Made by a program: the position numbers and the translations under genes
NCBI GenBank assembly: GCA_025526995.1
Contig: JAHLKG010000027.1
Coordinates: forward strand, 248,001 to 312,000
Source: Powellomyces hirtus
Lineage: Eukaryota > Chytridiomycota > Chytridiomycetes > Spizellomycetales > Powellomycetaceae
Length of the DNA: 64,000 nt
Direction of reading: 5' to 3'
Shown: positions 1-12,158 of the stretch, piece after piece
Position numbering within the stretch: position 1 is the first letter of the stretch
Layout of the letters: each line of letters opens with the position of its first letter
Notes under the pieces: model-generated
Database searches by the model: none
Seen by the model: only the letters and a program-made list of their open reading frames with translations
What the model was told of the DNA's origin: nothing

Positions 1-1178
1 ATCGCCGGCTTTCAGCTGCAGGTCATCCGTCGAGACGGGCAACTGGTCGCGGATGCCGTAGTATTCCGTAAAGGTCGCGACCGACGCGCGCGGATCGTTG
101 TCGTCGTAGGAGGGCGGCAGGGTGGTGGTCGCCGTGCGTTCTAGTTCGAGCGCAATAGACGGTGGCGCCAGCGGTGGGGCCCGCGTGGGTGGGGCGGGGA
201 TGGGAGGGACCGCGGTGGCTGAGGGAACCGGTGAGGGGGCAGCTGCGTGCCGGTAGGTATCTGGATACGCTTCGGAATAGTAAGCGAGGGAAGGTGATGG
301 GGAGGGTGCGTCCCGGTACGTTTGGTTGCGGAATGCTGCTACGGGAGGTTGATAATAAGTGTCCTGGTGCATCTCTGGGTGGAACGATGGTAGCATCATT
401 TGTTGCAGATGATGGTGCTCGAGATTCTGGAAAGACTCAACGGGGGAATGGCCGAGTGGTGGTGCCGCGGGTAACTGTTGTCGAGGGGTGTCCGGGTCCG
501 GGAATACGTCAGCGAACGTGAGCGCGTCCCCCTTGTCGCCGCCGCCGCCGCTGCCGCCCCAGCTACCCTTTCGGCGTTTCCAGCACACCAAAACGGCCAC
601 GGCGCTAGCGAGCACGAGGACGAGACCGACCACCATGCCGGCAATCAAACCAGGAGCTGCAGCGGATGACGACGACGACGACGACGACCCCGCGATTTGA
701 TTCTCATTCGAGTTCGTCGTCGGAGTAGGCGACGCTACTGTTGACGAGGCTGTTGGTGATCGCGTTGCCGCCACGGTCCCCACAACCGATGTCGTTGCCG
801 ACGGCACATTGGGGAACAAGCCCGACAAGCTCAACACCCCCGTCGCAAACCGCCGGGGAGTGTACACGGCGGGCTTGAGCCAGCAATCGGTTTCATTCCA
901 CGTCGCATAGAAACATCGGGGTTCCGTCTGGCACGCCGACATGCATTCCGTGCTCGTTCTCTTGTCCTGATAATGAGCAAAGTACTTGTTGACGTCGGGC
1001 CCGGGAAGATCCCCAACGACGACATGGTCTGGAGCGAGAGAAAAGATGGTATGGTAGCCTCGCTGGGGAAGCGGATGCAAAGAAGAATATTAAAATTGAT
1101 AATGCATCGGTGAAATATATAGCGTCCCTCACTTACATTGCTGGGTGCCAGTATTCGCAGAAAACAATCTTTGGTAAC
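1..1178 (-). CDS. PAN/Apple-like, single-pass membrane protein with SH3-like C-terminus (partial)
   Basis: A surface protein running off the left edge. Read on the minus strand, the main exon (1028 down to 1) encodes a cysteine-rich PAN/Apple-like stretch (TECMSACQTEPRCFYATW, then DCWLKP), a Ser/Thr/Pro-rich stalk, poly-Ser, and one membrane span (GLIAGMVVGLVLVLASAVAV) followed by the stop-transfer sequence CWKRRK. The cytoplasmic tail is Pro-rich and ends in EYYGIRD...STDDLQLKAGD, which resembles the start of an SH3 domain. An upstream exon (about 1178-1137) joins in phase across intron 1136-1029 and gives RLFSANTGTQQ before the PAN part. The exon with the signal peptide was not found, so the 5' end is open. 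PAN ectodomains bind protein or carbohydrate; a membrane protein ending in SH3 suggests a cortical sensor or adhesion protein. That role is inference. Confidence 0.6.
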
Positions 1179-3109
1179 CTCATCAAAACCCCACCAATTG
1201 CACAGCGAGAGTCTACCTTGGCAAAGACCGGCACTAATTGACATATCACAAAAGCGCACAAAAACACCCAAGAAAAAAAATACATCAATGAGAAAGCAAG
1301 TCCATCCGTGTTTCAAATTCGGATTCCTCTCTTTCAGTATCTCTCACCATGTGCACGGATTCTCACTTCTCAATGTAGTCTCCGTAGGAATTCCTTTTGT
1401 AGACGGTAAATCGACATTCCTAAATTGATGTAATACATTATATGTTCAATAAAAGCAACCCCACACATATCAGCCCGCGCGTCAGTCAGCACATTGCTGG
1501 GGATGCCCCAAATACATGTCCCATGGGACGGATCTCTCTCTCTCTATATAAATATAACGCACCATGCATATCGGTACACTTGCCGCGACCCAGTGATGGG
1601 ACACAGCTCGACAGGGGCCTGGGATTGGCCGCCTGTGACTGCCCAAGAGCAGATCAGGAAGAGCGACGCTGCGACGGATGAAAAGTGGGGTTGTGACATT
1701 TTTTGTGCGGGGAGATGTGCTGCGATGAGGTTCTTTTTTGTCTCAGTGGGGTGGTTGGGTTTTGGGTGGAGGCTAGGTAGTTATTGTCTGTCCATCTGCC
1801 AAATCCTACTACGGTATAAGCTAACAAAACCGGGAATCTATTTCCGTTGGTGCCGATTTGAAGGATAAGTCGCAGAGAAGGGGAGAGGACAAGAGAGACG
1901 ACATGAGATGAGCGCCCACAACCGCATGGGGCGCCGGGGAAAGCATGGGCCCGTAGGGAAAGTTTGTTGCTCTGCCGGCCGTGCATTGCAGAGACGATGG
2001 GCGCCCAAAAATCACACCAAAACGTCCAGAAGGTGTCACACCTCATGGCGCTGTGGCGCAGTCGACGCGTTCCTTTTGTTTGCTCCGCCCTCCCCGTGCA
2101 AGCTCGCCTATATTTCGTTGCGTCACTCTCTCCCTCTCACCTGCACCAACCTCGATTAGCCTCTCCATTCAAGGAAAGGGCCAAATAGTAGCGTTCCCAT
2201 CCCTCTTGAGGCGATTCGAATATATAGTATCAGCGAGTTGTAGCCTTTTAGCGCGAGTACGAGTCAACCCGCAACGCACAGACTCCAGCACAAGTCGCTT
2301 GACCGACGAAAATGACAAAAAACGAGCCTGATATATGAGTTTTCGAATGTTTTTACAGAGTTTTTTTTGATACATGAGACTGATAAAGGGAAGGTTCTGT
2401 GAGGGAGGTTCTCAAATCCATCACAGCTTCCCCAGAACCCGTGGGCAAAAAAAGCACGACCAAAAGACCCTTGCGGCTCGCATACAACCGCGCTGGTTCA
2501 GGAATAGCGTTGGCAACCAACGCACTGTTCGTATCATATCTAGCTACCTAGCTGAGCAAACCACTCATCATCGAAAGCGAACAAAACAAACCGGGAGGGT
2601 ACTACCCGCATCCCCTTTCAAAGTACTGTACTTTGCAAACATCAATTGGGATGGATCCCGCGGGGGACACCGTACAACGAAATACCGAATAACGATAACG
2701 ACAAACCACATAACAAGAACACTAACACTAATGTCTGGCCCTACGGGACCCGCACACCCCCGAGGAGATGGATCCGCACGACCTATAGCAAGTTGGGTGC
2801 GCCTCCCAGGTTAAGCGGGCGCGATACCAATACTGTGGATGAAATTCTTGTGTACGTTTTTTTTTTTTTCAGTTGGTGGGGGTGCGCTCTCTATTTCTCT
2901 ATTTTTCGTTGGTGCGTCTGCATGTTATGTGAAAATTCGCGTGCGCCAAGCCACGGCAAAACCCCCAACCACAAACTCCGACCCACTGTTGGAATTAACG
3001 GTTACATGTTTGGTTCCTACAACTAATACATATCCAAAAAGAGAAAAACAAACAACACAACATTCGATAACTCGGATACTTAATAGAATAGAATAGATTT
3101 GCTGAGAAT
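1179..3109. other. Intergenic, no gene recognised
   Basis: The stretch upstream of the PAN/SH3-like gene and of the INPP5E-like gene. It may hold the missing first exon of the former. A TATA-like stretch (tatataaata) lies near 1543-1553. The short open frames show no domain or codon pattern that I trust. Confidence 0.5.
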
Positions 3110-5331
3110 TTGAGCATTCCCGACCGCGCGCAACGACTCACTTGCAACATGACGGGATGGACGTCACTAGGGCTCTGCATTCCGTTCCACCGCCGCCGCC
3201 GCACCACAACAACAACAACCGACTGCAAACACGCGCAGAAACAGAACAACACCGTCCACCCCGCGTCCGACTCGGTACTCCACACTGCAGTCGAATGCGA
3301 TCGCACATCGCCTCACCGGCAAACAGAACCCGATACCACGAATGAGAATGAGAATGAGAACGAGAACGATAGCGGTCATATAGCGCACCCAGTACCCGCA
3401 GCGCCACCACCCAACATCATCTCCACCCCGCCGCGCACCACCCCGCGCGCCCCGCTGCCCCCCGGATGGACAGTGTCGACAGGGAGACAACCAGTGAACG
3501 CTGGAAACGGTACGGGTGAACAGAACAGTTATTTGCCATGTGGATATACATATGTCCCGCAACGCTTGCTCTAATTTCTAATTTCACGGATGGGTAGAAG
3601 ACGCAGCAACCCACACACCCTACGCACGGAACCCACCACCACCGCTTTCGCAGCCGATGCGCCCACAGCCCCTCCCCCCGATCCCACGCACCCCCTCGCT
3701 CCCGCACCTGCTCGCCCCACCACCACCCCTGCACAAAAACGCTCTCTCAACAACTTCCCTCCGCGGGTCCCTCGCCACCCTCCGCCACACGCTCCGCCAC
3801 CCGTTCGCGAAATCCACCCCGCAGCTTTCCAACCACACCCCCACCACCCCGCTCCGCATCTTTATCGCAACGTGGAACATGAACGCGCGCGTCCCGACCT
3901 GTGATCTCGCCCCGCTGCTTCGTGACCCCCTCCCCTTTTCCCCACAAACCACCACTACCACCACTGCCCCCACATCAACCCCCCCGACCCCGCATCTGGT
4001 AGTCATAGCGACCCAGGAATGCGAGGAACGTCTCGAAACAGCCGCGCTCCGCAACCCGGCCGAGAAACGCCGCTGGTGCGCCGTCATGGACACGTACCTC
4101 GCCCCGCGCTACACCTGCGTGAAAACAAAAACTCTGGTCGGCCTCCATTTGGCCGTGTATGTCAAGAAAGAGTATGTGGGAATGGTCACTGGTAAGCGCA
4201 AAACACAGCAACAAAAAACAAATAAAATATACCCACAAAAGAGGGTTGTTTGTTTCAGAACCTCATAAATCCCCCCCCCCCCCCCCCCCTCTGTCGCTCA
4301 ACACAGACATCCAAACCGCCGACACCGCCGTCTACCTCAACGGCGCCAAAGGCTGCGTCGCAATCAGTCTGCGGCTCCTCCTCCCCCCCACAACCCCAAC
4401 CACAACCGCACCCGCACGCTCCCCAACCTTCTGCTTCCTCAACGCGCACCTCAAAGCCCACGAAGGCGCCGCCGACCGGCGCAACGCCGACTGGGCCAAA
4501 ATCAACCACACCCTTCCCCTCTCGCCAACCCCAACAACCGCGACTCCCCGCACGACACCCGCAGGCGTCGTCGACCGCTTCGACTACACCTTCTGGTGCG
4601 GCGACCTCAACTACCGCACCGACATGGGCCCCAACCGCTCCCCCTGGGCCCGCTCGCTGCTCGAGAAACCCAACCCGGACATTGGCGTGTTTATCATGAA
4701 CGACGAGTTACGCAAAGCGTATGTCGCCGGCACCATCTTCCGCCACTTTTCTGAAGCCCCCATTGCGTTTCGCCCAACGTTTAAATTCAATGTTGCAAAG
4801 ACACAGGAGCCACACCCGAATCCGACCCCCAATCTCCCACATCCCCCGCCGCCCGCCCACCCCGCCGCGTCCTCCCACCTCCCCGGCTACGACACATCCC
4901 CCAAGCAACGCATGCCGTCCTACACCGACCGCATCCTCTTCAAAACGCGCCACCCAGTCAACATTGGCACCACCACCCCGCGCGGTGGGGAGTCAGATTC
5001 AGATTCAGATCCCCACCACCACCCCGCGCCGCCCCGCATCCCCGGCCTCGGCGCCGCCCTCAACACCTCCATCCACGTTGACGCCTACGCCGACGTCCCG
5101 GGCATCACGCACAGCGACCACAAACCCGTGTGGGGGCGCTACACGGTCTCGGATGTCGAGGTGCCGGTGTGCGCGGAACGCGAGGGGGACGATGACGACG
5201 GTGGGGACCCAGTGGCGGCGTCGTCGCGGGAAAAGACATGCGGGGCGGGTGCGGGCTGGGCATGCGGTGGGGTTCTAAACTTTTGGCGCCGACGACAATC
5301 ACGCAACGCGGTGCAGCCCGTGAGTGAGTGA
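3110..5331 (+). CDS. Inositol polyphosphate 5-phosphatase, INPP5E-like
   Basis: Removes the 5-phosphate from phosphoinositides. Exons 3110-3509, 3598-4191 and 4307-5331 join in phase to about 672 aa. Catalytic landmarks appear in order: ATWNMN, ATQEC, NAHLKAHEGA, FWCGDLNYRTD, YDTSPKQRMPSYTDRILFK and THSDHKPVWGRY. The YDT-KQR-PSYTDR spacing and the ATWNM start fit the INPP5E (72-kDa) group better than the OCRL or synaptojanin groups. INPP5E keeps PI(4,5)P2 out of cilia in animals, which agrees with the flagellar CCDC146 gene in the window; the ciliary role here is inference. Pro/Thr-rich inserts are large. The C-terminus ends PVSE without a CaaX box, whereas animal INPP5E is prenylated. The first exon is low-complexity and supported mainly by phase. 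Intron 2 carries 19 consecutive C before its acceptor. Confidence 0.85.
4271..4289 (+). repeat. C19 homopolymer inside an intron
   Basis: Nineteen consecutive C lie in intron 4192-4306 of the 5-phosphatase gene, 17 nt before the acceptor AG at 4305-4306. It sits where the polypyrimidine tract is expected. Confidence 0.9.
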
Positions 5332-5763
5332 GGCGACGGCGGAAACGCCCCGCCTCGACAGTTGACGGTAGACGCAGGAATATATCGAATGTCGACACGG
5401 AATGTATTTATGTTTTTTTTTTTTTTTACATGATCTGAGCAAAGCAAAAACGACGCCATATCACGATGGGTTTCTCCATGGAAGGGGGGGTTTTTTTTTC
5501 GCAGTGCGACTTTGCAGGAGATGGGACGGGGGATGAAATGAATATGTAGAAAAAGAAACGAAAAAGCAAACGAAAGAGCCGACAAATGGGATGGGAAGAC
5601 TAACTCAACAGTGGTATATACGGTTCGGGACATTGGAGGGTTTGGAGAGATGTGAGGGGGAAATACACTTTGAGCATCCACACGCGCCGGCGCGGGCCCA
5701 AAACCGTTTGCTCTAGGCCTTGGACTTGTTTGATTACGCCCGGGCACACGAACAACTTCAGGT
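5332..5763. other. Convergent 3' intergenic region
   Basis: Lies between the ends of the 5-phosphatase (+) and ubinuclein (-) genes. It holds T- and A-rich tracts (for example t-runs near 5413-5427 and 5492-5500) that fit 3' UTRs. No gene seen. Confidence 0.5.
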
Positions 5764-8700
5764 TCATCTTCGGGACGCCGACGCAGGTGTGGTTTTCGAG
5801 TTGCTCAAAAGATGATTGTACCCACTCATCATGGCGTTTCGGTCTCGGTCCTTGTGCTGCATAGCCGTGGCGGGTGCCGGCGATTCTCTGGACTGCGGGG
5901 AGGGCGGAGAGGGTTGCGTGTACGCCGGCCTTGTATCGCTGCCGCTAACGCCGCGCTTTTTGGTGTTCCCAACCGGCGTTTCATACTGATGCCATTGATG
6001 TTGTGGTTGGTGGTGCTGCTGTGGGTATTGGGGCGATTGCTGTTGTTGTGCTTGGTTATGCGGAGGCGGCGGCGACGTCTCAGCAGAAGTAGGTCGTGGA
6101 GCCAGCAATCGACGCTGCTTCTGTTGTTGATGTTGCTGGTGATGTTGCTGCTGTTGCTGGTGTTGTTGCTGTTGCTGTTGTTGATGCAAGTGCTGTTGCT
6201 GAGCAGCACGGTTGTGCAACTGGTGTGTCGTTGACGAGGACGTCAGGGACGATATCGAGATGGCATTTTTGGCAGAGGACGTGGACGACGCCGAGGTAGG
6301 TCGTTGCGGCGCGGACATGGGGGGGCGTGACGGCGCGGGAGTTTGCTGTATAGGTGTCGACACCATGTTCACAGGGGATCCCGCCGCTGTGGTAATGTGT
6401 CTTTCCTTGTCCGCAGGCGACACGTAGTCGGTCCTATGGTTTGCATCAGGCTCGTTGACTTCGTGCGGCCGTTTCTTGGACGCGGCAACAGGAGGTGCTG
6501 GCGGCGAAGCCTCCGATGATGGCGACCTTCCGGTGACGCCAGCGCGTCCGCTGCGTTTGTCGTTATCGTTTCCGTGCAGCCCGCCCTCGAGGGTCGGCGG
6601 AGCCGATTTGCGTTTGACCGAGACGAACGGGTCGTATCTGAGTCCGGATTCCCGTTCCGGATCCACTCCCGCTTCGACAAGTTTTTCCAACTTCCGCTTC
6701 ATGGAGCTGTAAAGGCGGGAGAGGGAGTCGGCCGACATCATGTCGGGGGGCCAGTAGGGCAGGACTTTGGCGTAGATCGCCTTGCGCACTCCGCTCTGTG
6801 TGAATCCGGGCGGGTTGTTGAAGAACGCATTGTACTCATTGTCCAGATGCGCCATCTCCCACTCGCCGCACAAAATGTTCCAAAACAGCGTCTTTGTTTC
6901 TTCGATCCACACAAACTTTTGTGGACCAGTGGAACCGTCGGGTCCTGGTTTGATATTGCTCGAATAAATGCGCACAGACTCCTCGACGTGCTTCTTGAAC
7001 GTGTCGTACATCTCGCGGATGTTCTTCTTGAGCCGGTCCAATCGGCGGGGTATGATATAGGTATTGACGGTTCGCTAAACAACCACGAATAGAAACATCG
7101 AGATGTCAGAAATATGCCTCGTGCCCTTTGGGAATCTACAAAAGCTTTACCTCTAGCTGCTCCCTTTCGATGGGAATAATACCTTCCAAGCGATCGAAAA
7201 ACGCTGCGTTCAGAAAGCCATGCTGCGATGCGGAAATGGCCACTTGCATGACCATATCTTTGAGTTCCCCTTTGAGCGGTTCCCGCGGCACGGGTGCTTC
7301 ATGTGGAGAAAATGCAATTGTCAGTACCAAATCAACAGCATGAAGCAATGGAAAAGGCCGTAATCTTACGTGTTTGTTTGCAGTATCTTTCGATGGCGCG
7401 AAGTCTCGAGTGGATCCTCTTCAACATATCCATGGCCTGCGAAAACAAGTACAAAAAAAAAGTCGCAGATGCACGTAAGCTTTCTAGATGGGACCCCAGG
7501 TGCGTGAATAGATAAGAACTACATACCCTTCGATCAGCCAATGCCTTTTCCCTGGCAGCTGCTTCCGAACCCACGTCCTTCTTGGCCATGGAGGATTTAT
7601 GTGCCGACTTGCTAGACACAGGTACCATCGTCGCGTCGCCGGTGCTATCTTTAGACGCCTTCTTCTGCTTCTTCTTCACTGGCTCCGCGGAGGACGTCAA
7701 GCCTGCCAGCCCACCGCCATGAGAAGCAGACAGTTTCCGGTCGTTTTTGGGGTGATCCAGCGATGCCCGGCGGCCAATGGATGCACGTTGATTGGTGTTG
7801 TCAGTGTTATCGGGGCCCACATCGCCATTTGCGACGCTGTTGATGCGGGCCACGTTAGTGAGCGGGAGATCGTCATCGGTGGTTTCGTCGTGCTCATTGT
7901 CTGCGGTGCTGGGGCGTTTCTTTTTGCTACTACCGTTGCTCCGTTTGGCTGGTGATGTTTGCAGAGCCGCAACCGCCGCCGTGATGGAAAGGTTCGCGCC
8001 CGGTGCCGCCATTGCCACTTGTTCAGAAGTAGACTTTTTGTCTTTCCGTGGGGACATGGTTGGAGTGCCAGCAGCAGCAGCAGCAGCTGCGGTCGCTTTC
8101 CCGTTGGCGTCCGCGGCCGGCGCTTTCTTGTCTTTGGATGCCGGTGGCGAGACGGCGGCCCCGTTGGCAGCGAGGGTTGTCGTCACCTTTTTGGATTTCT
8201 TGCCTCCGTCCGTGTTCTTGCCTTTGCCTTCCGAGCCGCCAGCGGGTTTCTTCTTGGCATTAGCTTTTGGTTTGGCAGGTGCCTCGCGTTCAAACATATT
8301 GGTTGCACTACAGACAGACAAAAGGGGAGGACAAATCATCACCGTGTAAGCAATCTTGCATGTCCTGATGTTGGTTGGGTATCGGCAGAATGGAATGATC
8401 CCATCAAAGGATGATGAATTCACTTACTATTCTTGAAAGTAGTTTTCAACGGGCCCGCGCCAAGCAAAGAAGCCCGACTCCATTTCTGGTGGGGCAATGT
8501 ACCCGACTTCGCTGTAAAACAGGTCGCTGTCATCAATAAAGTCGTCGTCAAAGTCGTAATCGTCGTCGGCCGTTGCCCGCTTCTTTCTGCTTTTGCGTGC
8601 CTGCGTAAGGGGAAGAGAGGGTCAGTTTGAATTCGATGTATTTACTGCACAAGGCCGCGAGTCGCAAAGCTACGTACCGGCACGGGCGACGGGCCGCTTG

Positions 8701-9022
8701 CTTCTTCGTCGCTCCCGTCAGACCCGTCGGAGCCATCGTCCGTCGCGGCGGAAGCGCCGCCCGACTTTGCGGGGTTGGCCAGCTTTAACGACGGGTCCAA
8801 CTCCTCCATTCTCTTTCTCAAGAGGTCCGCGTAACTAAAGACGTTAGCTTCCGGGTTGTCCTTGCAGAGCGGCACATGAATGCGAATGCTCAGAGGGTAT
8901 TCTTCCTGCTTGTGGGTAGTGTTGGTCGAGCTGAATGCTTGGGGCGGTGGCGGCGCATTCACAGCGGTGGCAGCTCGAGGCTGGTTGTTAACAACCTGGA
9001 TCCCGTCCATTGCGTCCGACAT
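5764..9022 (-). CDS. Ubinuclein/HPC2-type subunit of the HIR histone chaperone
   Basis: A scaffold of the HIR complex, which deposits histone H3-H4 (H3.3 type) outside S phase. Six exons join in phase (9022-8678, 8600-8428, 8307-7527, 7436-7370, 7296-7151, 7074-5764) to 940 aa. Exon 2 carries the Hpc2-related domain at about residues 124-165 (DYDFDDDFIDDSDLFY, then GYIAPPEMESGFFAW), the segment that binds the HIRA partner and histones. Exons 4-6 carry the ubinuclein middle domain (about residues 440-640), including HGFLNAAFFDRLEGIIP and KFVWIEETKTLFWNILCGEW. The C-terminal third is Gln/His-rich low-complexity sequence. Plant and animal ubinucleins are similarly long, whereas yeast Hpc2 lacks the middle domain. 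The start gives a Met directly before a conserved-looking N-terminal segment (YPLSIRIHVPL). Confidence 0.9.
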
Positions 9023-10296
9023 TCCCAGGCTAGAGAGTGCGAAACGCTATGGAGAGCAGAAAAAATGTGGCACGTAAGCCCTTTGTGCATAATTGGTGGT
9101 TTGTCGTGGGGGGGAGGATGTGTGTATGGGGCATAGTGTCATCAGGGGAGGGTTATATACGCGAGGGTGGGAACTCACCGATGAGAGCTGTGGAAGTGTG
9201 TTTTGCAACAACGTGTGTGATATTCAATCTGGAGATAGGGGGGAGATGGGTATACGTGTAGATGTGGATAGTGGTAGATGGGTAAAGAGTGTGTGTGTGA
9301 AAGAGTAAGAGGGAGTAGTGGGCAGGGGAACGCGAAAGGGGGATGTGGGGCAGCGGGCAGTCTCTGTAAAAGAGATAGCGATGGGGCGGGGGAAAGGGGA
9401 GAGTATCATGGATGTATAATTTGGCCGCTGGTTGTGATGTTGTGATGGGTTGTCCAAGTAGGAGGGAATGGGGGGTCGCGTAAAAGTCATGGGAGCAGCA
9501 GTCAGTAGGCGATTGTGATAGCAGTTGGAGTGAGTGAGTGAGTAGGAGCACGAGCATCGATAGTAGGAGTATCGTAGTGGGCAGTGGGTAATAACGACCG
9601 CCGTCCCTCTCAAGCAAAGAATCGTGAGTGAGGGAGAGAGTCAGTCAAAGAGACAGTCACAGAGTCAGTCAGTCAGTCATTCAAGCCAAACCCAGCCAGC
9701 CAGTCAGCCAGCCAGCGTTGGTATGCTAAGGAATGACTACTGAGTGAGTGAGTTGATTGAAGTGAGTTGATTGAAGGGATGGAGTGATGGAGTGACTGAG
9801 TGTAAAATGCTAACGGGGGTTTCCATCATCATCATCATCATCCTATTCCAAGCATGATGCGCCAGAGAGAGACTGAATGCGTTTGACTGACTGACTGACT
9901 CTTTGACTGACTCTTCTCTTTGACTGTGAGTGAGTGAAGTGACTGACTGCCTCCCTCCAATTGGGACTCACGATCGCATATCATTCATTCATTCACTCAT
10001 CCCGTCGGCCGCCAACGACATCACGTGACGCCTCTCCTACTCCCATTCTATCCTCCCCGTTAGTTACGCTTACGCCTGCTTACCTCATCCACTCTCAAAA
10101 ATCGTCGCTCCTCCGATCGTCCAGCGTTGTTTTCCCCCGAGCTGTCTGTCACTGGGGAATACGGAATACATCTGGCCGCAACAAAGCATATATAGCCTAT
10201 ACACATTGAAACAGCACTGCTCGCTTCTTCTCCGGGCTCCTTCTTTCGAGATTGTTGGTGCCACTCACTCAATCACAGCTCTCACTACCCCCCCAA
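9023..10296. promoter_or_regulatory. Divergent intergenic region of ubinuclein and the Ugo1-like gene
   Basis: About 1.3 kb between two divergently transcribed genes. It contains a TATA box (tatata at 10189-10194), an 8-bp palindrome TCACGTGA at 10021-10028 of the E-box/CACGTG type bound by bHLH factors, and many AGTC/TGAC tetranucleotide runs between about 9530 and 9960. No coding region recognised. Confidence 0.55.
9640..9960. repeat. Imperfect AGTC/GACT tetranucleotide repeat zone
   Basis: Short runs of (AGTC)n, (GACT)n, GAGT and AGCC alternate over about 300 nt. A similar AGTC cluster appears at 24580-24606, before the low-complexity gene at 24869. Confidence 0.7.
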
Positions 10297-12158
10297 ATGT
10301 CCGGCGACTACCATGCCGCCGACAGCTATGACGTTGTGCACAGACTCAATCCATATGCTTCTGCCACAGCAACCCTCGACGCCGGCGACCCGCAGGGCCT
10401 GTTTATCCCTGACTGGGAGGACCTTGAGGAAGACGCCGAGCCGTCATCCACTCTCAATGAAGCAGGTAAAAACAATTCTTCAAAAAAAGAGCGTAAACAC
10501 TAGGATCAACTGTATTCGGTGGGACCAGTGAATATCGATTTGCGCACTCTTGTTGATCTTCTTCCTTTTTTATCTGCTTGTGCTCGTTATGTAGTCGTGT
10601 ACGCAGCCGTGCAGGTAAGCCTTGGTCAAATCAGCGTCGACTCTCCGCGTCGCACCGTGTCCCAATGTCTTTGTTCCATCTAGTTTCTAGCCACGGCGAT
10701 CGCATCACCCCTAGAAGTCGTCACGATCCTCAAACAAGTGCAATTCCTGCCCTCGGACGCGTATCTGGACCGATATCACAGTCGAATAAAGGACGGGGAG
10801 ACTACCAGCAACAGCGGTGATGCTTCGGAGGCAGATCCGGACTCGCCGGACGACGACGATGATGCTACCGACGACGCAGAAGACGACGACGCAGAAGACG
10901 ACGACGACGAGGCACACGTGCTTCGCGCGGCAGATGACTACGACACGCGCCACCGCGTGTACGCCCAGTCGGTCATTGAGCGCGCAGAGGAAATAGCGGC
11001 CGCTGATACCACGGGATACCTCCTTGTCGCCCACAGTGAAGACGAACCAACTCGCCCGCCCTACCAGCTCCCGCCCCTGGAGGGCTCGACCATGGCGACC
11101 ATTAGTCAGATCGCAGCTCACAAGGACGAAGGGCTGTCGGCATTGTGGAAAGGTGCGATTTTGGCGATGACAGTTTGTCGGGGACAAAGCATACGGGAAA
11201 AATGGGGCAGAGGGGTTGGTTGAATGTGGCTACTTGCGTCGGTTATCTCACGCGCGTTGTCTGTGTGTTTATAGGTCAAGTTCCAGCCTGGACGCACGAA
11301 ATGACCCACTCCTTCCTACAACCCGGTCTCGAACACCAACTCACCCACATTGTCCACGACCAAGACGCCCTCCTCGACCTCACCACCGACCTCCGCGTCC
11401 TCCTCGTCAAAATCGCCTCCCACTCCCTCACCTCCCTCCTCCTCTCCCCACTCGACCTCATCCGCACCCGCCTCGTCGTCCAAACCGCCCACCCGTACCA
11501 CCGCAAATACCGCGGCCCCGTCCACTGCCTCACCACCGTCCTTCGCGAAGAAGGATGGGCCAAACTGTATATGGGCCGACACCTCATACCCACTGTCTTG
11601 CGACATACCCTCGCCCCCGTGTTTCATCTGTGCGGAGAGTGGATTGTGAGCAGCGTGAGGGAGATGGATACGTATTCGGGCCTCACATTGGGGATACTGC
11701 AGTTGGGATTGAAGGTGCTAGAGTTGGGTGTCATCATGCCTTTGGAAACGGTCCAGAGGCGACTCATGTGCCAAATCATCACGACCCGCGTCCCCGAAGA
11801 CCGCCCCTTTGAATCAGCAGTGGAACGCAACCCGATCCCGTACACCGGCATGCTCGACTGCCTCGGCCGGATCGTGATCGAAGAAGGCGGCACCCGAACA
11901 CGGCGTCTCACCCACCCCTCCCCGCATCACCACCACACCCAGGAACACACGCATCGCAACCGGTCGAAACGGAAAGATAAACAAAACCGCCACCGACGAC
12001 CGCAAAAACAGGGCGAGAGAACGTGGTGGTCCTCGTGGGGCGTCAGCGGGCTCTACCGCGGGTTCCAACTCCGCCTCGTCTCGAGCGTCGCCGCCATCGT
12101 CATCTATTCACTCGTCGATTACCTCGAGGTCCCTGATGACGCCAATGTACATTTCTGA
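10297..12158 (+). CDS. Ugo1/SLC25A46-like mitochondrial carrier-fold protein
   Basis: Probable outer-membrane protein of the mitochondrial carrier fold, related to fungal Ugo1 (mitochondrial fusion) and animal SLC25A46. Exons 10297-10465, 10595-10614, 10684-11152 and 11275-12158 join in phase to 513 aa; the second exon is only 20 nt. Carrier-like segments are PLEVVTILKQVQ followed by the ALWKG-type element, and SPLDLIRTRLVVQ followed by EEGWAKLYMGRHLIPTVLR. The carrier signature is degenerate in the later repeat (MPLETVQRRLMCQ), as in Ugo1, which does not transport metabolites. An acidic insert (about 10840-10910, Asp/Glu-rich) separates the first signature from its helix pair, and a basic His/Arg-rich insert (about 11900-12020) precedes the last helices. 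A TATA box lies about 105 nt upstream of the start. Confidence 0.75.

Noticed and set aside
5829..6299. Overlapping frames opposite the ubinuclein Gln-rich region
   Set aside because: Shadow frames of the CAG/CAA repeats; the minus-strand frame is part of a conserved gene.
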